Assembly: GCA_965233625.1 (NCBI GenBank)
Contig: OZ247499.1
Coordinates: 5,332,001 to 5,396,000 of the forward strand
Origin: G965233625 sp965233625
GTDB taxonomy: Bacteria > Planctomycetota > Planctomycetia > Pirellulales > Pirellulaceae
Direction: 5' to 3'
DNA length: 64,000 bases
The notes beneath the pieces are model-generated. The model worked only from the letters and a program-made list of their open reading frames with translations. It did not search any database and had not been told where the DNA came from. Shown piece by piece: positions 1 through 8,071 of this stretch (position 1 is its first letter; every line of letters begins with the position of its first letter). A program made the position numbers and the translations under genes.

Positions 1-589
1 TGATGAAGAACGGTTTGCCCTGGCGATGACTCTTTTCGATGAACGCAACAGCATTGCGGGCGTCTTCGTGCACGGGCATCTGCTCCCCCGCACAGTTGAA
101 GGCGCCATACGTGTCGTAGCCATAAGCGGACGGCAACGGCGAGTCAGGGATCATGTTGTTGGCCAGATGCCATTTGCCAAAGTGCGCGGTGGCGTACCCT
201 GCCTTCTGCAACAGCCGTGGCAACAGCGGGGCGCCGGGACTCAGCCAGTCCGGCATATTGCGACGGGCATTGCTAGGCACCCAGGCAAAGTGGCCGTCGA
301 TGTTGTATCGCGCGGGGAAATGCCCGGTCATCACCGCCGCGCGGCTGGGCGAACACACGCCGCTGGCGACGGTAAACCGGTGAAAGTCCACGCCTTCCCT
401 CGCCAGCCGGTCGATATTGGGCGTCTTCACGTAAGGATGGTTGTGGCAGCCTAAGTCGCCCCACCCCCAGTCATCCGCAAAGATAAAGACAATATTCGGC
501 CTGCCGGCGTGAACCGTTTTCGTCGAGAACAGTACGACACTTAGCAGCAGAACCGCCACGCTTAACACGCGGTGAAAGGCAATTTTCAT
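1..589 (-). CDS. Secreted sulfatase, N-terminal part (cut by window edge)
   Basis: Formylglycine-dependent sulfatase that hydrolyses sulfate esters, probably of a polysaccharide, outside the cytoplasm. Only the first 196 or so codons are in the window; the 3' end lies beyond base 1. Reading the minus strand, an ATG at 589 opens a signal peptide (about residues 1-26, ending in a VHA-like cleavage site), followed by the metal-binding start of the fold (NIVFIFADDWGWGDLG) and the catalytic motif CSPSR, whose Cys would be matured to formylglycine. A second in-frame ATG three codons upstream (598) is equally possible. It is followed upstream by another sulfatase on the same strand. Family assignment is firm; the substrate cannot be told. 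Confidence 0.93.
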   Translation of the reverse strand, partial: MKIAFHRVLSVAVLLLSVVLFSTKTVHAGRPNIVFIFADDWGWGDLGCHNHPYVKTPNIDRLAREGVDFHRFTVASGVCSPSRAAVMTGHFPARYNIDGHFAWVPSNARRNMPDWLSPGAPLLPRLLQKAGYATAHFGKWHLANNMIPDSPLPSAYGYDTYGAFNCAGEQMPVHEDARNAVAFIEKSHRQGKPFFI

Positions 590-640
590 ATACAACATTT
601 TAGAAACCTGACCAAAGTGACTATCGAAGCAAGTGGCGGC

Positions 641-2236
641 CTACTGCAACACAGGAGGCGGCCCTGCGGATTTGCCGGTGCTCTTATCGATAGGGAACTT
701 CGGCTGCCAGGTTTCGTGCTTTTGCGTAAGCCAGGTGCGGATTTTCTGCGAGAGCGTGGCGGCGATCGCCGGTTGCGATTTGACCAGGTTCTTCTTTTCG
801 CTAATGTCGTCCGTCAGGCAGTACAACTCCCAGGCATCCGCTTCGTAGTAGTAGTAAATCTTGTAGCGTTTACCATCCAGATCATCCACGGCAGCGACTG
901 AGGGCTGCGCGCGACGGTCCATGTAGCCGGGGAACAGATAATATATGGGCGAACGGGGCTGCGCCTTTTCTGGATCAAAGAGCGCACCGGCAAAGCTTTC
1001 GCCATCCAGCGGATGCTTATCCGCGGGCGGTGTCCAACGGGCCCCTGCCAGTTGCAGGCAGGTGGGGTAATAGTCCAGGCAATGCACCTTGCGGTGGCTG
1101 ACCGTACCGGGCGGGATCTTACCGGGCCAGCGGGCAACCAGCGGTACACGGATGCCGCCTTCGGTGAGCATGCCTTTCACGCCTTTCAGCGGCAGGTTGT
1201 CTGCATGCGTTCCGCCGTTGTCGGAAGTGAACAGCACCAGCGTGTTGCCGGCGATACTATCGCTGTCGTCGCCGTCCTGATCGGGATCGTCCAGCAGATC
1301 AAGCAGCCGCTTCAGATTCAAATCCACCCCGGCAATAAAGCCCAGGTACTCTGCATTGCGGCCGCCAGCCGCGGTGAAACGCTGCTTCAGATCGGGGCGT
1401 GCTTTAACGGGTCCGTGCACGGCGTACGTATGAAACTGCAAGTAGAACGGCTTCTTGCCCGCATGCAGTTTGCCAATGGTTTCTTCCAGGGCGTCGCCCA
1501 CCGCATCGCTGATGTGCTTGGGCGAACCCGTTAAGCTGGCCGGCAGACCGCGGCGCTGCACGTAGGCGGCAGAGTACGGCTGAGCGAAACGATCGAAGTG
1601 GCCCAGCCCCACGCCCTTAAACTTCCAGCCGTCTCCGGCCTGCGTGGCGAAGCAGGTCGGCTGATGCCCCTGCGCGTGACCGCCGATGTTGATATCAAAG
1701 CCGACGTTCTCTGGCATTGTCTTCTGCCCCTGATGCCCACCGACGTGATACTTGCCAATGTGCGCGGTGGCATAGCCGTTCTTCTTCAGCGCCTCGGCAA
1801 TGGTGATCGCCTTGGCGGACACATCTTCACTTTGCTCAGGGCCTTTGAACTTGGCTTTCGCTTTGCTGATGCCGCCACGGCCGTTGCGGTTGAGGTTGCC
1901 GACGACATACACGTTGTTATGAATCCGCGCCGGGTACTGCCCGCTAAGCATCGCCGCGCGTGTCGGGGCGCAGTTAGGTTGGGCATAGGCGTGGGTGAAG
2001 CTCAGCCCCTCGGTTGCCAGTTGGGCGAGGTTGGGCGTGACATACTTCTTGTCGAACGTGCCCATCGTGCCCTTTTCAATCCCCACATGATTCCACCCCA
2101 GATCATCCACCATAAAGATCACAATGTTGGGCGCCGCCTCAGCCTCAGCCGCGACGGAATTTGATGGAATGCTGAGCGTGGCAAGCAGCGTGGTTAAGGC
2201 AGCGCCTGCCAGGATGCAGGGGTGAAAAGGTTTCAA
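641..2236 (-). CDS. Secreted sulfatase
   Basis: Arylsulfatase-type hydrolase of about 531 residues. An N-terminal hydrophobic stretch ending near NSVAAEA is a signal peptide; the fold opens with NIVIFMVDDLGWNHVG and the catalytic motif is CAPTR, with Cys as the future formylglycine. A metal/active-site segment FTSDNGG follows near the middle. The reading frame stays open upstream to 2449, but that stretch runs through a dispersed intergenic repeat (2400-2438). A TTG at 2236 preceded by GAGG at six bases spacing is the better start and gives a normal signal peptide. It lies 51 bases upstream of the neighbouring partial sulfatase, so the two may be co-transcribed. Substrate unknown. Confidence 0.92.
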   Translation of the reverse strand: MKPFHPCILAGAALTTLLATLSIPSNSVAAEAEAAPNIVIFMVDDLGWNHVGIEKGTMGTFDKKYVTPNLAQLATEGLSFTHAYAQPNCAPTRAAMLSGQYPARIHNNVYVVGNLNRNGRGGISKAKAKFKGPEQSEDVSAKAITIAEALKKNGYATAHIGKYHVGGHQGQKTMPENVGFDINIGGHAQGHQPTCFATQAGDGWKFKGVGLGHFDRFAQPYSAAYVQRRGLPASLTGSPKHISDAVGDALEETIGKLHAGKKPFYLQFHTYAVHGPVKARPDLKQRFTAAGGRNAEYLGFIAGVDLNLKRLLDLLDDPDQDGDDSDSIAGNTLVLFTSDNGGTHADNLPLKGVKGMLTEGGIRVPLVARWPGKIPPGTVSHRKVHCLDYYPTCLQLAGARWTPPADKHPLDGESFAGALFDPEKAQPRSPIYYLFPGYMDRRAQPSVAAVDDLDGKRYKIYYYYEADAWELYCLTDDISEKKNLVKSQPAIAATLSQKIRTWLTQKHETWQPKFPIDKSTGKSAGPPPVLQ

Positions 2237-2399
2237 GGTGGGCCTCGTCGAAGTTGTTATGTAGAGAGTGCGCGAAATGGCTGTTCGCAGCTCACCCTGA
2301 TTATAACGACGCGACTTGGCGGATGGAAAAAGAAACGCCCGGCGGCATGCCAGGGGCGTGGATGGGATGTTGCTCCGCCCAACTGGGCTGATGCTGTGC

Positions 2400-2438
2400 C
2401 CCCTCACCCTAACCCTCTCCCCGGAGGGGCGAGGGGAC
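2400..2438. repeat. Dispersed CCCTCACCC/GGGGCGAGGG repeat, copy 1
   Basis: About 39 bases, CCCTCACCCTAACCCTCTCC followed by a short GC-rich palindrome (CCCCGGAGGGG) and GAGGGG. Near-identical copies occur at 53045-53082, 53139-53176 and 57547-57584. It lies just upstream of the sulfatase at 641-2236 and argues against the longer start of that gene. Confidence 0.85.
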
Positions 2439-2490
2439 CGAAAGTGCACCCGTATAACGCTTCAGCATTGAAGCTGCGGCATGCCGGTCG

Positions 2491-3060
2491 TTACTTGACG
2501 CTGGCTGAGATCTGTTCGGCGAGATCTTGCAGGAAGTCGCTGCGGAAGTTGGCCTGCGAAGTGCGGCGGGCGTCTACGGGGCCGTCTTCCGGATAGGCGT
2601 ATCCGGCGACGCTTTGCTCCAGGATAGCGACGGAAGGTTTGCTGGCTTTGTAGACTTGCAGCTTGTAAGCGGTGCGGCCGCGGTAGGCGTCGGACTCGTC
2701 GTGCAGCCGGAAATCATCGAACTGAATCAGCAGCGCCACATCGGCATGGTGATGCTTCAACAGCGCGGCGCCGGGTTTTTCTTCGTCGCGGAGGCGGTTG
2801 CTGCTATCGATAATCACTTTGGCGTCTTCGCGCCGCAGCTGCTCGGCAATCCGCCGGGAAAGCGCCGGTCCGGGGCGGAATTCTTCGTAACTGTCGCGTG
2901 GAGAAATGCACTGCACCACCACCAGCTGCCCTTCCAGCTTGCCTTCAACATCAAGCGGCAACGCGGCGCTGCCATACAGCGGCAGTCGCGTGCAGCCGGA
3001 TTGAGACACAACGCAAAGCAGTGTCAGCAGGACCAGTGCAAAGCTTGCGGTGGCGCGCAT
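2491..3060 (-). CDS. Putative lipoprotein, paralogue of the next gene
   Basis: Exported lipoprotein of 189 residues and unknown function. Residues 1-22 form a signal peptide with lipobox SQSGC, Cys23 being the predicted lipidated residue. After that the protein is soluble and contains KLEGQLVVVQC, a RIAEQL helix and a late segment YRGRTAYKLQVY. The upstream gene (3113-3781) encodes a second lipoprotein with the same pattern: a KLE..hhVVxC strand, an RIA helix, a LH...YkGRa...L.hY block and a GYxYP/GFSFP block. The two look like tandem paralogues. The gap between them is about 50 bases, so they are probably co-transcribed. No enzyme motif was recognised. Confidence 0.8.
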   Translation of the reverse strand: MRATASFALVLLTLLCVVSQSGCTRLPLYGSAALPLDVEGKLEGQLVVVQCISPRDSYEEFRPGPALSRRIAEQLRREDAKVIIDSSNRLRDEEKPGAALLKHHHADVALLIQFDDFRLHDESDAYRGRTAYKLQVYKASKPSVAILEQSVAGYAYPEDGPVDARRTSQANFRSDFLQDLAEQISASVK

Positions 3061-3112
3061 GGCGGGTCTCCCCGGTGAAAGCGTCTAAAGGGCAACCGCA
3101 TTGCCCAGAGGT

Positions 3113-3781
3113 CTAATAACTATGAGCACGAGCATCCCGGGCGACATCCGAAATCGCTTCGTAGGAATGGAAGTGACGGGCAATGGCGACCGTGAGTTCG
3201 CGGATGAATAGCTGTTCGAACTTCGCCTGCTTCATAGAACTGATGTGCAGCCCGCTGTTGTGCGGAAAGGAAAAACCGTAGTGAGTGTCTTCCCACACAA
3301 TCTCACCACCGGCTTCCGCCAGATCGTACAGTTCAAGCTGTACGTCCGCGCGGCCTTTGTACAGGGTCTGTCCTTCGTGCAGGCTGTAATCGCTGATAGA
3401 AATCGCCAGCACCATTTCTGCTTCCAGGTCTTTGCCCAGGCGGCGGAAGTTGGTGGAGCCGTCTTCGTTATGATCCAGCCAGTCGTTGACTTTGCCGTGG
3501 TGAATCACCTTGATCCCGTCAACATTGATAGCCAGTAGCTTGCCGACCGAACGGGCGATTCTTTGTGTGGAATCGTCAGGTCCATAGTCGCCAGCCTCCG
3601 ACACACAGACGACGGCGACAATCTTGTCTTCCAGCTTGTCGCACTCCGCCGGCTTGGTGGTCCCTTGGATCAGATACAACAGGTTGGCCGTGTAAGCCGC
3701 GCAGCCCGTGGTAAACAGCATGCAGAAGGCCCCGGTCAATAAAATGGCAGTGCGGAACCTGCGTAGATGAGCCAGTCTCAT
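3113..3781 (-). CDS. Putative lipoprotein, paralogue of the previous gene
   Basis: Lipoprotein of 222 residues with lipobox FTTGC (Cys27). The ATG at 3781 has a strong AAGGAGG site directly upstream; a longer reading frame to 3895 would add a Trp/Tyr/Gln-rich stretch without signal character and is rejected. The mature part holds KLEDKIVAVVC, an RIARSVGKLL helix, a LHEGQTLYKGRADVQLELY block and GFSFP, matching the neighbouring lipoprotein in order and spacing. The C-terminal half ends in a His/Ala-rich helix. Function unknown; such paired envelope lipoproteins could form a complex, but nothing in the sequence proves it. Confidence 0.82.
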   Translation of the reverse strand: MRLAHLRRFRTAILLTGAFCMLFTTGCAAYTANLLYLIQGTTKPAECDKLEDKIVAVVCVSEAGDYGPDDSTQRIARSVGKLLAINVDGIKVIHHGKVNDWLDHNEDGSTNFRRLGKDLEAEMVLAISISDYSLHEGQTLYKGRADVQLELYDLAEAGGEIVWEDTHYGFSFPHNSGLHISSMKQAKFEQLFIRELTVAIARHFHSYEAISDVARDARAHSY

Positions 3782-3833
3782 AAAGCCTCCTTGCTTTACT
3801 GCGGGCGGAGTTGTCTGAAATGTCTGCTGGTGG

Positions 3834-4367
3834 TTATACAAATACGTCGCGGACACACCACGACACCAGCGTGATGGCGATAATCGTAAACGCAATCACG
3901 GCGGCATATAGTTCGTTAAACGGCGCCAGAAACCAGCGGCCCCGGATGCCTGAAATCAGCATGTACGGGCCGTACACCAGGGCGGAAATCGCCAGCAGCG
4001 TGCCGCCGATATTCGCCTCCAGCGCCTGCCACAACTGGCCACGCATGGTGTGCGACCAGGAGGTCGTCATTCCGCAGGATGGACAGGGCATGCCCACCAT
4101 CACTCGGAACGAACAAGGCGGCAGGCCCAGACCGTGATGGGTTCCCATCTTGCGGAACTCTCCCGGCCCGACTTGCACGACGTTCGGCTTCAAACTGGCA
4201 GCGGTTCCCAGCAGCACAATCGCAATCGCGCCGCCGGTGGCGATAAAAATCCGCACAAACCAGTGAAGTCTGGGCGAATCTACCGCGGGGGCCGGCGCTG
4301 CCTGAATGCTTGCAGCTGCTTCGGACGTGCTGTGATTCTGGTTTCCGTTTTCCGGATCTTCTGTCAT
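3834..4367 (-). CDS. DUF2752 family membrane protein
   Basis: Small integral membrane protein of 177 residues if it starts at the ATG at 4367. It has a charged and Ala-rich N-terminal tail, a first membrane segment (about residues 35-58), then the DUF2752 hallmark PCPSCGMTTSW, followed by two more membrane segments and a short C-terminus. The family motif P-C-P-x-C-G-x-T is seen directly. Its biochemical role is unknown, although the paired cysteines suggest a metal site or disulfide near the membrane. Alternative starts (GTG, ATG or TTG up to 4430) are possible because no strong ribosome site is visible. It lies between the lipoprotein pair and the toroid protein on the same strand. Confidence 0.82.
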   Translation of the reverse strand: MTEDPENGNQNHSTSEAAASIQAAPAPAVDSPRLHWFVRIFIATGGAIAIVLLGTAASLKPNVVQVGPGEFRKMGTHHGLGLPPCSFRVMVGMPCPSCGMTTSWSHTMRGQLWQALEANIGGTLLAISALVYGPYMLISGIRGRWFLAPFNELYAAVIAFTIIAITLVSWCVRDVFV

Positions 4368-4556
4368 CTTTGCATCTGCTAATAAAGCTTCTGCGCGGCA
4401 GACCATAGCCGCCCGGCTTCCGCCTTGCAATACGAGTTTATTCCGGGCCTACTGCTGAATCTAACACAAATCCCGGCAACCGCACCGGGCGACGCCCCAC
4501 AATATCGCGGTGATAGGCGAAGGCCGCGTCCGGGCCCTTCGTCCCTGCACGGCGGT

Positions 4557-6266
4557 TTAAGAACCGTTGCCGTTGCGGTACTGATAAATGGGCAAGTGGC
4601 GGTAGTAGACTTCCAGCATGTAGAGACACATGCAGGTGGTGAACAGTCTTCCGCCGTGGGCGCCATAACGGTCGCCGCGCGGCGACCAGCTGCCGGTTAG
4701 CGGGGCTTGCGTTTCCTGCCGGGCGATAATCTGCGGCCGCATGGTCAGGTTCCAGTTCAGCCATGCCGGGCCGCCGGTATGAAAGGCGGTCTGCGTGGCG
4801 TAGTACCAGTAGTAGACGTTGGGCGTTTCCCAGTCCACGGGGTTCTCGTTCACGTAACGGACGCCGTCGTTCACCCGCGGATCATTGCGGTTCCATCCCA
4901 GGTACAACCGGCAGAGCAGGCCTTCGGCCGTCATCGCAGGCGAAACCGCTTGAAACGGCTGGTAGCGGTAACGGGCGCCTTTTTCTTCCTGGACGGAATC
5001 CAGGTAACGCATCACGTTGGCCAGCTTTGCCTCTGGCACTTTCAGCCCGGCCATCTTCGCGCTTTGCAACGCCATGACGAACCAGCCCGTGACCGAGGTA
5101 TCCGCATCGTTACGGGGGCGGTACCGCCAGCCACCTTCGGGCGATTGTGCATCTAAGGCGAACTCGATGGCTTTCTCCGCATAAGGCTTTACGGCTGCAT
5201 CCTGGCTGAGCGCGTAAAGCTCGCAGGCGACGATTGCGGCCTGCGCGTGCGTGTACAGATGATGGTCGTCGGGCGGACCGCGCTGGAAGAAGTCGCCGTC
5301 GGCCTCCTGCCACTGCCGTAATCTTTCCCAGCCGCGGGCAACGGTTTCGCGGTAGTCGCCTGACTTATGCGTGGAACCGGCGCCCAGGAACGCGAGCAGC
5401 GCCATGGATGTGGCGGCCACACGGTTTTCGATGGTTCCTACATCCTGGTAGGGCCCACGCAGCGACCAACCGCCATCTTCCTGCTGCTGTTTTTCGAGCC
5501 AGTAAAGCCCACGTCGCACGGCGGCTTCCGACGCACTGTTGCCGCCGTTGAGCATCAGCATCGCGCGGCGTTTGCCTTCACTACGGCCGCTCAATGCTGC
5601 GGTGACCGGCGCAGCGTTGGGCACTGGCAGCAGCGGGTTGGAAAGTTGCGGCGCGTCGAAGACCGGCGGTGGAGCATCTTCGACGTTGGTGAAAGCTTCC
5701 GCCGGAACTGCGATGGGGTCGAACGTGGCAGGCTCTGGCGCGGCAGGCGTGAAGATTTCGACATCGCGCGTATCGGCGTCGGTCTGTACCTGGCTCGATT
5801 CCACCACCAGCGTGCGGCGGATGGCTTCAGGAATGGTCACCAGCGCGAGAATCACCAGCAGCGCCGCATGCACCAGCATGCTAATCATCCACGGCGGCGC
5901 GCGACGCACCGCATCGAGCGGTTGAAAACGCGATGGTTCGTCTGCTTCAGCTGGGGTCTGCACCGCTTTGGGCGCCTGGCGTTGCGGTTGTGGCTGGGTC
6001 GGACGCTGTGGCGCCGCCTTCGCGGCAGGCTGCGGCTTTACCCCAGCGGGTCTGGCAGCGGGCTGCGCCGGGCGGGGCTTCTGTGGCGGTGCAGGCTGCG
6101 ATGGCAGTACGGGCTGATTCGGCAGTTGCGGTTGATTTGGCAACTGCGGCTGATTCGGCAGCACGGGCTGGTTTGGAAGCTGCGGCTGATTCGGAAGCTG
6201 CGGCTGATTCGGTAGAGGTCGCTGCGTGCCGTCACGTCCATCGCGGGGCTGATTGGGTGAGGGCAT
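4557..6266 (-). CDS. Membrane-anchored prenyltransferase/squalene oxidase repeat protein
   Basis: Protein of about 569 residues in three parts. The N-terminus (residues 1-120) is Pro/Gln-rich and carries seven tandem hexapeptides of the form LPNQPQ/LPNQPV. A single membrane segment follows at about 126-146 (MISMLVHAALLVILALVTIP). The rest is an alpha-toroid of the squalene-cyclase/prenyltransferase type, with repeated motifs such as GLYWLEKQQQEDGGW, SPEGGWRYRPR and a VTGWFVMALQSAKMAGL helix. No clear DxDD cyclase motif is seen, so enzymatic terpene cyclisation is not claimed; toroid proteins of this kind in planctomycetes are usually uncharacterised. The ATG at 6266 was preferred over the longer frame to 6329. 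Confidence 0.85.
   Translation of the reverse strand: MPSPNQPRDGRDGTQRPLPNQPQLPNQPQLPNQPVLPNQPQLPNQPQLPNQPVLPSQPAPPQKPRPAQPAARPAGVKPQPAAKAAPQRPTQPQPQRQAPKAVQTPAEADEPSRFQPLDAVRRAPPWMISMLVHAALLVILALVTIPEAIRRTLVVESSQVQTDADTRDVEIFTPAAPEPATFDPIAVPAEAFTNVEDAPPPVFDAPQLSNPLLPVPNAAPVTAALSGRSEGKRRAMLMLNGGNSASEAAVRRGLYWLEKQQQEDGGWSLRGPYQDVGTIENRVAATSMALLAFLGAGSTHKSGDYRETVARGWERLRQWQEADGDFFQRGPPDDHHLYTHAQAAIVACELYALSQDAAVKPYAEKAIEFALDAQSPEGGWRYRPRNDADTSVTGWFVMALQSAKMAGLKVPEAKLANVMRYLDSVQEEKGARYRYQPFQAVSPAMTAEGLLCRLYLGWNRNDPRVNDGVRYVNENPVDWETPNVYYWYYATQTAFHTGGPAWLNWNLTMRPQIIARQETQAPLTGSWSPRGDRYGAHGGRLFTTCMCLYMLEVYYRHLPIYQYRNGNGS
6090..6215 (-). repeat. Seven 18-bp tandem units coding LPNQP(Q/V/A)
   Basis: In-frame 18-base minisatellite inside the toroid protein gene, reading LPNQPQ, LPNQPQ, LPNQPV, LPNQPQ, LPNQPQ, LPNQPV and LPSQPA. 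The Q-Q-V order occurs twice, so a 54-base higher-order unit is visible. Such a tract may vary in length by slippage. Confidence 0.9.
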
Positions 6267-6391
6267 CGGGAATGGAACTCCGGGCAGTGGCGACCATTCA
6301 AGTCTACCTGCCGCATGCACCGTCCACAATCAAAGCCTGATCCAAAGCTTTTGTTCAAAGCTTTGTCTGTCGCGTGAAGATCGACGGGCGA

Positions 6392-6733
6392 TCACTCGCC
6401 GGGGATGTCGTCGGCGTAACCTTCCAGGCCGCTTTCCTGGAGTGTGGCTGGTGCAGGAGATTCGATCCGCTCGTAATACGGGTCGGAGCTTTCTTCGATG
6501 ATCTGAGTACCATCGCCGGCGGGATGAATTTCGCTAGAGACGACGGCGCCCTCGTGGACCGGGTCCGCTGCTGGTGCGAAGGCCGATCCGGCGCGGCCGT
6601 GGCGCATATCGTACCGCTCCCATCGTCCGCCGAAGTTCGCATAGTCATAGTCGTAAGGGGCACAGCACATGGCGCACCCGGTGGAAACAATGCACAGTGC
6701 AGCGAGGGTCAGCAGAGAAACGAGGCGTAGCAT
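6392..6733 (-). CDS. Small putative lipoprotein
   Basis: Lipoprotein of 113 residues with signal peptide and lipobox VSTGC (Cys20), immediately followed by a Cys/Tyr-rich segment CAMCCAPYDYDYANFGG. The remainder is acidic and low in hydrophobic residues, ending in YADDIPGE. The ATG at 6733 has AAGG eight bases upstream; the longer open frame to 7048 runs through intergenic sequence and is rejected. No family was recognised. It is transcribed in the same direction as the toroid protein gene, about 125 bases upstream of it. Confidence 0.75.
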   Translation of the reverse strand: MLRLVSLLTLAALCIVSTGCAMCCAPYDYDYANFGGRWERYDMRHGRAGSAFAPAADPVHEGAVVSSEIHPAGDGTQIIEESSDPYYERIESPAPATLQESGLEGYADDIPGE

Positions 6734-6997
6734 CGAAAGCGCCTTTACATAAAAGCTGAATTGATCGGTTGCTAGATTCTTCGGCTTAAATGCACGCGTG
6801 GCTTTAGGCAGAGTTTGCGGTGTGTGCCGGTTCTGCTGATAATGCCGCCGCGCAGGTGCTGCGACACGTGCAGTCAGGAAAACTACAACAGCCGCAACTA
6901 GGCTCGTGTGTAGGTCAATCCCTGATATGCCGATAACCGCTTGCAGGCACTGCAACTGACAGCAGACGCGGTGCTGGTGTGTTCCGGGCTGTCTCGT

Positions 6998-7072
6998 GGG
7001 CAGCCGTAGTTCAGGCGTCCGCCTGACAACGCAAAGGAATCCACCCAAACGATGTCAGGCAGGTGCCTGACC
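6998..7072. repeat. GTAGG(T)CAGGCGCC hairpin repeat, copy in the 6734-7101 gap
   Basis: The 368-base gap between two divergent genes holds this element and no gene. It reads GCCGTAGTTCAGGCGTCCGC, then CTGACAACGCAA, then CCACCCAAACGATGTCAGGC and AGGTGCCTGACC. The ends are inverted repeats of each other. The same core recurs at 22984-23118 and 50083-50268, and half-copies occur at 13590-13616 and 48044-48068. The rest of the gap shows no further structure beyond presumed promoters. Confidence 0.75.
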
Positions 7073-7101
7073 AACGGGCAGAAGCAAAAGAAGGGGCAGC
7101 G

Positions 7102-7917
7102 GTGCAGATTTACGCCGGGCGGATATTCATCATCGCACTTCTAATGCTGACACTTGTTTGCACGGTTGGCGGGCAAGCTTCAGCAGAAGTGTTTCTTGAC
7201 GAACTGGGCAACGTCGATGCCTTTACCGGGCGGCCGCGACTGGGCTTCGATGCGGCTGCCAGCCAGCGTGAGTTCGAGGACATTCTGAACGTTCTGGATC
7301 AGCATGCCGAAGAGACCAAAACATTTGGCCCGCAGTTTCTGTGGGCTGAATATCAGTTTGACACCCGCGGCTTCAACACGGTGAATTTTATGGGCGCCAC
7401 ACCGCTGCCCTACGAATTCTGGATGTGGGGCTTTATCGATCTGGAAGGGCTGGATGCACCCGGCGGCAACCGCGCTGATACGGCGCACTATTTCTTTGAG
7501 CTGGATATCAGCCGCAAGGTCATCGGCGACACCGGCGTCATTGCGGAGTGGAATGATAAAGAGGGCGACGGCAATGCAATTGGCAGAGCCGGTTTTTTCT
7601 ACACGCCGTCGCATGAATTTTTCAAAGAGCGGAAGTTCTTTCTGACCTTCAAAACCTTTTTGTACAACAGCGTGGATGGCTGGCAGGGTAGCTTCGCCTG
7701 GAACAAAGAATATGCAGACTGGCTAGATGGGCGCGTTTCGACCGGCGGTTTCTTTGACGTGAATCTGATGCACGGCCGCACGGTAATTGTCAGCGATACG
7801 CAGGTCCGCTACCGCCTGGTCGATGGGTTCCATGTGCTGGTGGAATTCCGCTACAACGGCTTCCGCCCTACGGGCAAAGATTTCGGTACAGGCATCGGCG
7901 CCCAGTACCGGTTCTAA
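7102..7917 (+). CDS. Putative outer-membrane beta-barrel protein
   Basis: Exported protein of about 271 residues. The GTG at 7102 follows AAGGGG at five bases spacing and gives a compact signal peptide (GRIFIIALLMLTLVCTVGGQ, cleaved near QASAE). The mature protein is rich in alternating aromatic/hydrophobic strands (YEFWMWGFIDLEG, KFFLTFKTFLY, WQGSFAWNKEY, RYRLVDGFHVLVEFRYNGF) and ends in a terminal Phe (GIGAQYRF), typical of porin-like barrels inserted in an outer membrane. It resembles nucleoside-channel or OmpX-like barrels only in general character. Standing alone between repeats, it gives no operon clue to its ligand. An ATG upstream (7063) is possible but would lengthen the leader oddly. 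Confidence 0.7.
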   Translation: MQIYAGRIFIIALLMLTLVCTVGGQASAEVFLDELGNVDAFTGRPRLGFDAAASQREFEDILNVLDQHAEETKTFGPQFLWAEYQFDTRGFNTVNFMGATPLPYEFWMWGFIDLEGLDAPGGNRADTAHYFFELDISRKVIGDTGVIAEWNDKEGDGNAIGRAGFFYTPSHEFFKERKFFLTFKTFLYNSVDGWQGSFAWNKEYADWLDGRVSTGGFFDVNLMHGRTVIVSDTQVRYRLVDGFHVLVEFRYNGFRPTGKDFGTGIGAQYRF

Positions 7918-8071
7918 CCATTAGGGTGACCTTAAGAAATGACCGCGCTAAACGGTGTTGCCCGCACATACCTATCGTTGAAGTAAAATACGCAGTGTGC
8001 GGATGATTCTGTACGAAGTAAGAACGGAGGCGCGTGTCCTGATTTGAAGTCTCTGCTGGAAGTGCGAATTG

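Noticed and set aside
2237..2449. 71-codon N-terminal extension of the 641-2236 sulfatase
   Set aside because: Runs through a dispersed repeat and would bury the signal peptide.
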